Part shown: positions 58,153 to 64,000 of the stretch, piece by piece
Position numbering within the stretch: position 1 is the first letter of the stretch
How the letters are laid out: the number at the start of each line of letters is the position of its first letter
Source of the DNA: MED-G105 sp039814575
GTDB taxonomy: Bacteria; Pseudomonadota; Alphaproteobacteria; Caulobacterales; Parvularculaceae
Direction: 5' to 3'
NCBI GenBank assembly: GCA_039814575.1
Contig: JBCCAY010000009.1
Coordinates: 62,001 to 126,000, forward strand
DNA: 64,000 nt
Made by a program: the position numbers and the translations under genes
The notes under the pieces: model-generated
Told to the model about the DNA's origin: nothing
Databases searched by the model: none
Seen by the model: only the letters and a program-made list of their open reading frames with translations

Positions 58153-60663
58153 TCATGCATTCGTCAATAGATCGCCGCCGTCTAGGCCTTCGACCCGTTC
58201 AGCGCTGACGACACGCGCCGAGGCGCGCACGCCGGCGAGCATTTGCTCCAATTGCTTGGCGTCTTTGATGATGACGTCAACTTCTAAGTCAATGAAATCC
58301 TGAGTGCGTTCGGAGAAGCGTATATTATCGACCGAAACGTCATAGCGGGCGATAACGCCGGCGACATCGCTCAAGGCGCCGACGACATTGCGGATGGTGA
58401 CGCGAATGCGGCTTTGCGCGACGATGTCCGGCCCATCACGCCACTTGAGGTCGAGCCACGCTGACTGCGGCGGATCAAGCGCCGCAAGGCGATCGCAATA
58501 GATCGTATGCACCGTAACATGGCCGTCATCATCGCGAATGCCGACGATGCGCTCGCCGGGCACCGGCGCGCAACACGCGCCAAGAGATACTGTTGCACGG
58601 CCGGGCAAACCGTCAATAGCGCGCCGCGGCCTTGCCGGTGCAAAGGCGTGCGGCGCGTTCAACTCGCCGTCGGTCTCTAAGACGGCGCCGGGATACACCG
58701 CTTCAACAAGTTCAGCCGCGCTCATATCGCCGCGTCCGACCCGCGCATAGACGTCGTCGACCGTTTCTTCGCCCAATCGGTTCAAAGCGTTGCGCACCGC
58801 TTTTTCGTTAAGCTCTAACTGCGCGCTGGCGAAAACGTTCTCAGCGACGGACAGCCCCAGACCGACATGCTCGTCATATTTCATCTTTTTGATCCGCCGG
58901 CGGATGGCGGCGCGGGCCTTACCGGTCTGCGCCATGGTTTCCCAATCCGACGGCGGCGGCGCATTCTCTGAACGGAGGATCAAAACGACGTCGCCATTGT
59001 TCAACGGCGTGCGCATGGGCCGCCCCACGCCGTTTATTTTCACGCCGACGCAGGTGTCGCCAATGTCCGTATGGACCGCATAGGCGAAGTCCAAACCCGT
59101 CGCGCCTTTGGGCAGTGCGATAACCCGCCCCTTCGGCGAGAAACAAAACACCTGGTCCTGGAAAAGTTCAAGCTTCGCGTATTGCAGCGCTTCGTCCGGA
59201 TCATCCCCTTGCTGAAACATCTCCACGAGACGACGCGGCGTTTCATAGGGGTCGAAATCATCAGCGGAGACGATTTCAACGCTTTTACTGACGCTTTCAT
59301 TCACCTCGCCGCTATCCTTCGCCGGCGCGCCGTCTTTATATCGCCAGTGAGCAGCGACACCGCGCTCAGCGCTTTCATGCATTTCGCGCGTGCGTATTTG
59401 AATTTCAATGCGCTGACGCCCACCATCAGGGTGATGAGGATCCGCCTCCGCCATTTGCGCGCCGCGCGGCAAAGGCGGGCCGATCACCGCCGTATGGATA
59501 GAGCGATAATTGTTCGGTTTGGACGCGGAGATATAATCGTCGAATTCTGACGGGATCATGCGCCACGTGGTGTGGATGACGCCAAGCGCTTTATAACAAT
59601 CCTCGACCGTGTCGACGATAATGCGAAATGCATAGATGTCCGCCAATTCATCGAAAGAGACGTTTTTCGCCGACATCTTCCGCCAGATGGAGAAAGGGCG
59701 CTTCTCCCGACTATGCACGTCCGCATTCACGCCGGCCGCTTCAAGGCGGGCGCGCAAGGTCTGGGCCAATTCGACAATAGCACCAACAATAGTTCTTTGC
59801 AGATCGTCAAGCCGGGTGCTGATCATCTCAAAGGCGTCGGGGTTTAACTCCCGGAACGCGATTTCTTCCAACTCTTCGCGGAAGCGCTGAACGCCGATGC
59901 GCCCAGCGAGCGGCGCATAGATCTCCATCGTCTCCAACGCGATGCGTCGGCGTTTGTCGACATTGTCGAAGAAATGCAACGTCCGCATATTATGCAAACG
60001 GTCGGCGAGCTTAACGAGCAAGACGCGCACATCGTCCGCCATCGCGACGACAAGTTTGCGAAAATTCTCCGCCTGTTTCGACGCATCGGAGCGCAGCTCT
60101 ATCTGCGAGAGTTTCGTCACGCCGTCGACGAGCTTCGCGATCTCACGCCCGAACAAGCGTTCTATGTCTGCGACCGTCGTATCCGTGTCTTCAACGACGT
60201 CATGCAAGAGGGCTGTCGCCACCGTCGCCGGGTCAGCTTTCAATTCGGTGAGAATGCTGGCGACCGCCAAGGGATGCGTGAAATAGGGATCGCCGGATTT
60301 ACGCGTTTGGCCGCCATGAGCGCGCATGGAAAAAACATAGGCGCGGTTCAGAAGGTCTTCGTCGACTTCCGGGTCATAGGCGCGGACGCGATCAATGAGT
60401 TCTACCTGGCGAATGAAGCCGACCGGCTGGCTTGTTTTTTCGTTCGCCTGTTGAACGCTCTTCTTCTCGGACTTTTGCCGCTGCGGTTCGGTTACCGGCG
60501 CAGCCTCGGTCGGCGACGCGTCAGGGTTCTTAGCAGTCGTGTTTGTGTTCGGCGGGCGCGCAGTCGGCTGAGCGTCACCTTGCGTCGAGACAGAAGCAGA
60601 CGGCGACGCATTTTGCGCACCTGGCGCAGACGCGTTTTCCGCATGGCTCCGATCCTTTTTCAT
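58153..60663 (-). CDS. Bifunctional (p)ppGpp synthetase/hydrolase (RelA/SpoT)
   Basis: 836 residues. It makes and degrades the stringent-response alarmone. An N-terminal 80-residue low-complexity extension (Ala/Pro/Thr/Ser-rich, then KSEKKSVQQANEKTSQPVG) precedes the usual start IDRVRAYDPEVDEDLLNRAY. The HD hydrolase is intact (HPLAVASILTELK, LLHDVVEDT), the synthetase shows LADIYAFRIIVDTVEDCYKALGVIH and SASKPNNYRSIHTAVIGP. The TGS domain (VFCFSPKGRVIALPKGATGLDFAYAVHTDIG), a zinc-finger-like region (LGACCAPVPGERIVG) and a C-terminal ACT domain follow. The extension is absent from most homologues. The gene follows rpoZ by 217 bp. Confidence 0.94.
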   Translation of the reverse strand: MKKDRSHAENASAPGAQNASPSASVSTQGDAQPTARPPNTNTTAKNPDASPTEAAPVTEPQRQKSEKKSVQQANEKTSQPVGFIRQVELIDRVRAYDPEVDEDLLNRAYVFSMRAHGGQTRKSGDPYFTHPLAVASILTELKADPATVATALLHDVVEDTDTTVADIERLFGREIAKLVDGVTKLSQIELRSDASKQAENFRKLVVAMADDVRVLLVKLADRLHNMRTLHFFDNVDKRRRIALETMEIYAPLAGRIGVQRFREELEEIAFRELNPDAFEMISTRLDDLQRTIVGAIVELAQTLRARLEAAGVNADVHSREKRPFSIWRKMSAKNVSFDELADIYAFRIIVDTVEDCYKALGVIHTTWRMIPSEFDDYISASKPNNYRSIHTAVIGPPLPRGAQMAEADPHHPDGGRQRIEIQIRTREMHESAERGVAAHWRYKDGAPAKDSGEVNESVSKSVEIVSADDFDPYETPRRLVEMFQQGDDPDEALQYAKLELFQDQVFCFSPKGRVIALPKGATGLDFAYAVHTDIGDTCVGVKINGVGRPMRTPLNNGDVVLILRSENAPPPSDWETMAQTGKARAAIRRRIKKMKYDEHVGLGLSVAENVFASAQLELNEKAVRNALNRLGEETVDDVYARVGRGDMSAAELVEAVYPGAVLETDGELNAPHAFAPARPRRAIDGLPGRATVSLGACCAPVPGERIVGIRDDDGHVTVHTIYCDRLAALDPPQSAWLDLKWRDGPDIVAQSRIRVTIRNVVGALSDVAGVIARYDVSVDNIRFSERTQDFIDLEVDVIIKDAKQLEQMLAGVRASARVVSAERVEGLDGGDLLTNA

Positions 60664-60752
60664 TCAACTGCGCTTATCCGTTTGTCACCAAATACACGTC
60701 TCGTCGCCAACAGGTTTCTTTGCTGGCGGCTTTCTTCAGACACATGAAGACA

Positions 60753-60776
60753 CGCCGCTAACAGGGGATAGCGGCG
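60753..60776 (-). other. Hairpin between rpoZ and the RelA/SpoT gene
   Basis: A perfect 8-bp stem (60753-60760 with 60769-60776, 8-nt loop) lies in the 217-bp gap. The following minus-strand bases are mixed and not a U-run, so it is a weak attenuator or processing hairpin rather than a clear terminator. Confidence 0.4.
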
Positions 60777-60880
60777 AGGCCAGGTTAGACATCAAACGCG
60801 ATGTCAGAAGAAAGCTTTAAGATAAGGAGCGCTGCGGCTGCGGCAAGTGTTCGCCGCCGCACAAATATGCTCTCGACTCG

Positions 60881-61246
60881 CTAACTTTTCGGCAGCGACT
60901 GCGGCGTCGTCATGCCCGCCGCTTTAATCGCTTCGAGGTATTTGTCTTGGTCGGTCTGGTCGAACTCCGGCGCATCAGCCTGCTCACCGGCTTCAGCGCC
61001 GTCATCGCCCTCTTCCACGTCGAACTGGCGCTGCAAGGAAACGACGAGGTCTTCTTCGACAACGTCCGGCTCGAGCATGGCGTCAGCAATTTCACGCAAT
61101 GCAACGACAGGGTTTTTGTCATTGTCTTTTTCGACAAGCATCGGCGCGCCGGAGGACAAAACCCGCGCGCGATGGGCCGCCAAAAGAACCAAATTGAAGC
61201 GGTTAGAGACTTTCTCAACGCAATCTTCGACAGTGACGCGCGCCAT
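60881..61246 (-). CDS. rpoZ: RNA polymerase omega subunit
   Basis: 121 residues. It assists RNA polymerase assembly and contributes to ppGpp binding. The conserved MARVTVEDCVEKVSNRFNLVLLAAHRAR and VVALREIADAMLE are clear. The C-terminal half is acidic and longer than in E. coli, as is usual in Alphaproteobacteria. It is followed on the same strand by the (p)ppGpp synthetase gene, a conserved pairing. Confidence 0.95.
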   Translation of the reverse strand: MARVTVEDCVEKVSNRFNLVLLAAHRARVLSSGAPMLVEKDNDKNPVVALREIADAMLEPDVVEEDLVVSLQRQFDVEEGDDGAEAGEQADAPEFDQTDQDKYLEAIKAAGMTTPQSLPKS

Positions 61247-61490
61247 GCTTAGTCCTTTTCTTTGCGGTTTCGCCCAACTCGATGCCGTTCGGTCTTCGCG
61301 AAATAGGAATTTTCGCCCGGTGTCGCTAGCTGCGAAAGATATATCCGCTCGTTCAAAAGATTTCGTTTTTGCTTATCCAAAGCCGCACCATCAGCGCAAA
61401 TTGGGCAGATAGTGAACGTATACATGCAAAGCAAACGCGTTCCTAACCTTGTCGACCAAAAAACTCAATCCGTAATCTCAACTTGGCATC

Positions 61491-61991
61491 TTAACTTGGC
61501 GCTGGCGCGTCGGCGATGCGCCGCGCGCCGCACGCCGGCAATCGAGCGAATAAATCGGCCGCCGTATCCCCTAAAACGGGATGGCGCCAGTCAGGCGCAA
61601 TCTCGCACAAGGGCGCCAACACGAAGTCCCGATCGACGAGGCGAGGATGCGGCACCTTCAATCTCGGCGCCTCAAGCACCGCGTCATGGTACGCCAATAA
61701 ATCAAGATCGAGCGTCCGCGGCGCGTTTGGCCGATCGCGCCTGCGCCCAAACGCCGCCTCGATCGACTGCAAACCGCGCAAGAACAGCAAGGGCTCCAAA
61801 CTCGACGTCACAGCGACCACGGCGTTCACATAGGGCGGATCGGTGGGGTCCGGCCACGCCGGCGAGCGATAAAGGCTCGATCGCAAGACCACCGCGCCAA
61901 GCCCCTCAAGGGCCGCCATCGCGCGGGAAACCGTCTTTTCCGGCGCGGCGCGACAAAATGGCAGATTTGAACCAAGCCCAACAAGAATCAT
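61491..61991 (-). CDS. folK: 2-amino-4-hydroxy-6-hydroxymethyldihydropteridine pyrophosphokinase
   Basis: 166 residues. It transfers pyrophosphate from ATP to the pterin before dihydropteroate synthesis. ILVGLGSNLPF, SSLYRSPAWPDPTDPPYVNAVVAV and the metal-binding RTLDLDLLAYHDAVLE followed by PHPRLVDRDFVLAPLCEIAPDW are the family signatures. It is divergent from the NYN-domain gene with 68 bp between them and lies upstream of rpoZ. Confidence 0.93.
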   Translation of the reverse strand: MILVGLGSNLPFCRAAPEKTVSRAMAALEGLGAVVLRSSLYRSPAWPDPTDPPYVNAVVAVTSSLEPLLFLRGLQSIEAAFGRRRDRPNAPRTLDLDLLAYHDAVLEAPRLKVPHPRLVDRDFVLAPLCEIAPDWRHPVLGDTAADLFARLPACGARRIADAPAPS

Positions 61992-62059
61992 GTCTTTTGT
62001 ATTAACTGTGTTTCAGCGCCTTCCCGAAAGCGCTCTATTTGATCAGTCAGGATACGTAA

Positions 62060-62737
62060 ATGTCTCATTTTCTAGGTATGCGGGCCAATGAAAAGACCGC
62101 GGTATTTATTGACGGAGCCAATCTCTACAAAGCGGCGCGCAGCCTCGGTTTCGATATGGATTACAAGAACTTACTGAACAAGGCGCGCGCTAATAGCCAA
62201 CTTTTACGGGCCTATTACTACACCGCGATGCAAGAAGATCGCGATCAGGATTACTCGCCTTTGCGGCCGCTCGTCGATTGGCTTGACTATAACGGCTATT
62301 CGATGGTGACGAAAATCGCCCGCGAATATACCGACGCCCAAGGGCGCAAACGCTATCGCGGCTCCATCGATATCGAACTTGTGACCGATCTCCTGCTTCT
62401 GTCGCCAAAGCTTGATCACATCATTCTTTTCAGCGGCAATGGCGATTTCCGCCGCGCTGTGGAGGCGGCGCAGGGCCATGGCGCACGCGTCACGGTGATC
62501 TCGACGGTGAAATCTCAGCCGCCGATGGCCGCTGACGAATTACGCCGCCAAGCCGACGACTTTTTTGACTTAGCCGATCTCCAAAAAGAAATCGGTCGCA
62601 CGGGCGGTCAGGCAGGCGGCGGTCAGGCAGGCGGCGGCCAGGCGGGCGGCGGCAAGCCGCGCGCACGGCAAGAAACCGATGACGAGGACGGCGGCGAATT
62701 CGAGGATGAGTACGAGTTCGAAGACGAAGACTATTAG
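62060..62737 (+). CDS. NYN-domain (LabA/DUF88-type) protein with a repetitive acidic tail
   Basis: 225 residues. A PIN-like NYN domain, a presumed Mg-dependent RNase fold, shows TAVFIDGANLYKAARSLGFD (first Asp), the Asp pair in GSIDIELVTDLLLL, and ILFSGNGDFRRAVEAAQGHGARVTVIS. Homologues usually have SGDGDF, so Asn replaces one acid. After residue about 175 the protein is GGQAG repeats from three 15-bp units, then a strongly acidic tail ending YEFEDEDY. RNA target unknown. It is the first of a plus-strand set with the UDG gene. Confidence 0.82.
   Translation: MSHFLGMRANEKTAVFIDGANLYKAARSLGFDMDYKNLLNKARANSQLLRAYYYTAMQEDRDQDYSPLRPLVDWLDYNGYSMVTKIAREYTDAQGRKRYRGSIDIELVTDLLLLSPKLDHIILFSGNGDFRRAVEAAQGHGARVTVISTVKSQPPMAADELRRQADDFFDLADLQKEIGRTGGQAGGGQAGGGQAGGGKPRARQETDDEDGGEFEDEYEFEDEDY
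62603..62647 (+). repeat. 15-bp tandem repeat in the NYN gene
   Basis: Three 15-bp units encode the Gly-Gly-Gln-Ala-Gly linker between the NYN domain and the acidic tail. The units differ at two positions only. Confidence 0.8.
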
Positions 62738-62793
62738 TCAATCACGTCGAGCCATAGTTTCGAGCGCCAACGTTAGAGACCGCCCCTCTCCCC

Positions 62794-63441
62794 ATGCGTG
62801 ATATATCGCCAGAACCACCACCAAACTGCGATATCTGCCCGCGGCTTGCTCAGTTTCGCGCCGATACGGCGGCGGACCATCCCGATTGGTTCAACGGCGC
62901 CGTCCCGTCATTCGGGCCGGAGAACGCGCAACTGCTCATCGTCGGTCTTGCGCCGGGGCTGCAAGGGGCCAACAAAACAGGGCGTCCCTTTACCGGCGAT
63001 TACGCCGGCGATCTTCTCTACGCGACGCTTGAGGATTTTGGCTTCACGAAAGGCCGCTACGACGCCCGGGCCGACGACGGGCTGCAACTGGTCAATGCGA
63101 TGATCACAAACGCCGTGCGGTGCGTGCCGCCGCAAAACAAGCCGACAGGGCCCGAAGCCAACGCCTGTCGGCCGTTTCTCATCGCCCGCATCGCCGCATT
63201 GCCGCGCTTAAAAGCGATCCTCGCGCTTGGTAAAATCGCCCATGACGCGGTCATTAAAGCCGCCGGCGAGCGGCTTTCGGACTATCATTTCGCCCATGGG
63301 GCGCAGCACGATCTGCCGGCCGGCCACGCTCTGTTCGACAGTTATCACTGCTCGCGATACAATACGAACACGGGGAGACTAACCCCAGCCATGTTCGCCG
63401 ACGTGTTCCAAGCCGCACGGGACTATTTGTCAGACGCGTAG
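62794..63441 (+). CDS. Uracil-DNA glycosylase, type 5 (UdgB) like
   Basis: 215 residues. It excises uracil and related bases from DNA. The first active-site motif is LIVGLAPGLQGANKTGRPFTGDYAGDLL, which is the UDGb form lacking the Asp/Asn of UNG, and the second is SYHCSRYNTNTGRLT. Cysteines in CDICPRL, RCVPP, NACRPF and YHCSRY are placed for the 4Fe-4S cluster of families 4 and 5. It follows the NYN gene by 56 bp and may share its promoter. Confidence 0.88.
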   Translation: MRDISPEPPPNCDICPRLAQFRADTAADHPDWFNGAVPSFGPENAQLLIVGLAPGLQGANKTGRPFTGDYAGDLLYATLEDFGFTKGRYDARADDGLQLVNAMITNAVRCVPPQNKPTGPEANACRPFLIARIAALPRLKAILALGKIAHDAVIKAAGERLSDYHFAHGAQHDLPAGHALFDSYHCSRYNTNTGRLTPAMFADVFQAARDYLSDA

Positions 63442-63513
63442 CGCGGCCTTTCCTTCACCGCTTTCCTTCACTGGGCGGCGTTCGGTCCGCTCATAGCCAG
63501 GAGACGCCGCTTC

Positions 63514-63996
63514 TTGACGCGCAATTGGGGCATTCCAGCAAAAGGGCTCGACCTTTCCAGGGCCCGTAATGCCCGCCCGGCGTTGACGCTTCTCGTCTCC
63601 GCCGCTTATGGCGTGATCGGCGTTTCACTCACATTTTTCAGCTTCACCGGCGCGCGCGATATGCTGGACGGCCTTTTTCGCGGACCATCCATCGCCGCCG
63701 CGGTCATCGCCGGCAGCTTTGGCTGCTGGCTTTATATTTTGCTTTCTTGGCCGCGCTTCGCCGCGCAATTCACCGGCGGCGACGGCTTCTCGGCCGTCGT
63801 TCTGTTTTACGCCCGCGCGACAGTCGCGCTTTCAGCCGCACTCCTGTTAGCGAAAGTCGCAGCGGTAGTAGCAGGATCGACGGTCAGTGGACTGATGCTC
63901 TGCGCCGCTGGCGGCGCAGCAGCGGCGGCGGCCTTTCAGACAGTTTTGACGTTCGTGCCGGCGGGGCCGCCCGCTTCACCGTCATCACGCGATTAA
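63514..63996 (+). CDS. Small membrane protein of unknown function
   Basis: 160 residues with four or so hydrophobic segments: LVSAAYGVIGVSLTFFSF, IAAAVIAGSFGCWLYILLSW, ATVALSAALLLAKVAAVVAG and VSGLMLCAAGGAAAAAAFQTVLTFV. No family is recognised. The start is a TTG at 63514 with AGGAG ten bases upstream; the protein ends four bases before the window edge. The basic N-terminus suggests the first loop faces the cytoplasm. Confidence 0.6.
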   Translation: MTRNWGIPAKGLDLSRARNARPALTLLVSAAYGVIGVSLTFFSFTGARDMLDGLFRGPSIAAAVIAGSFGCWLYILLSWPRFAAQFTGGDGFSAVVLFYARATVALSAALLLAKVAAVVAGSTVSGLMLCAAGGAAAAAAFQTVLTFVPAGPPASPSSRD

Positions 63997-64000
63997 GCCT

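Noticed and set aside
59974..60747. 257-codon plus-strand frame antisense to the RelA/SpoT gene
   Set aside because: Shadow frame over HD domain and N-terminal extension; no support.
62603..62647. Short regular repeats considered as a CRISPR-like array
   Set aside because: They are contiguous 15-bp coding repeats with no spacers; no array or cas gene exists in the window.

Overview
The window is chromosomal DNA of a GC-rich Gram-negative bacterium, most likely an alphaproteobacterium. The support is a DUF1022/ELM1-family gene, two TonB-dependent receptors, a single bifunctional RelA/SpoT enzyme, and the gene order rpoZ - rel - pyrE - pdxJ - acpS - lepB - rnc - era - recO on one strand. The Parvularculales/Caulobacterales/Hyphomonadales side of the class seems a reasonable guess, but no rRNA is present to settle it. 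Nearly all of the window is coding. I see no insertion sequence, prophage or CRISPR array.

Layout. Bases 1-4.8 kb: the end of an unrecognised gene, then a minus-strand pair (small His-rich DUF2946-like protein and ZnuD-like TonB receptor with Glu/His-rich loops) that looks like a metal-uptake unit, then a SnoaL-like protein and a membrane PAS sensor with no output domain. Bases 5-13.4 kb: mixed metabolism and stress genes (class I aminotransferase, Dps, ELM1-family protein, PilZ protein, tRNA-Thr, lipoprotein cytochrome c, class II aldolase, EgtB, NAD kinase). Bases 13.8-17.1 kb: a single 1,103-residue protein with a degenerate EAL domain followed by about 800 residues of acidic low-complexity sequence and a basic, aromatic C-terminus. 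Bases 17.2-20.3 kb: leucine-dehydrogenase-like gene plus thiolase, divergent from an Lrp/AsnC regulator whose promoter overlaps a dyad. Bases 20.4-26.3 kb: an HpnN-like MMPL exporter and MlaC/HpnM-like periplasmic protein (hopanoid or phospholipid trafficking), a TerB-like protein, MTA phosphorylase and a PEP-mutase/ICL-family enzyme. Bases 26.3-34.2 kb: threonine synthase coupled to a shikimate-kinase-like P-loop protein, a serine hydrolase, a creatinase-type M24 protein without its metal ligands, and an S9 peptidase.

Bases 34.3-44.9 kb form a surface-polysaccharide island. Ten tightly packed minus-strand genes run from a GT2 glycosyltransferase through CDP-glucose synthesis and dehydration (rfbF, rfbG), a TylC3-type C-methyltransferase, an RfbC-type epimerase, a CmcI-like methyltransferase, a formyltransferase, WbqC, a PhyH-family dioxygenase and a second zinc-domain methyltransferase. 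A DegT-family aminotransferase converges on them from the other strand. Together they suggest a CDP-activated, C-methyl-branched 6-deoxysugar and perhaps an N-formylated amino sugar. This is the best candidate for undescribed biochemistry in the window.

Bases 45-64 kb: an STN-containing TonB receptor with no adjacent FecI/FecR, tRNA-Lys, queuosine genes (tgt, queA), parC, and the recO-to-rpoZ housekeeping block. folK follows, then a divergent NYN-domain gene, a type-5-like uracil-DNA glycosylase and a small membrane protein. Start codons were moved inward wherever a Shine-Dalgarno sequence, signal peptide or stop-start overlap favoured a later start.
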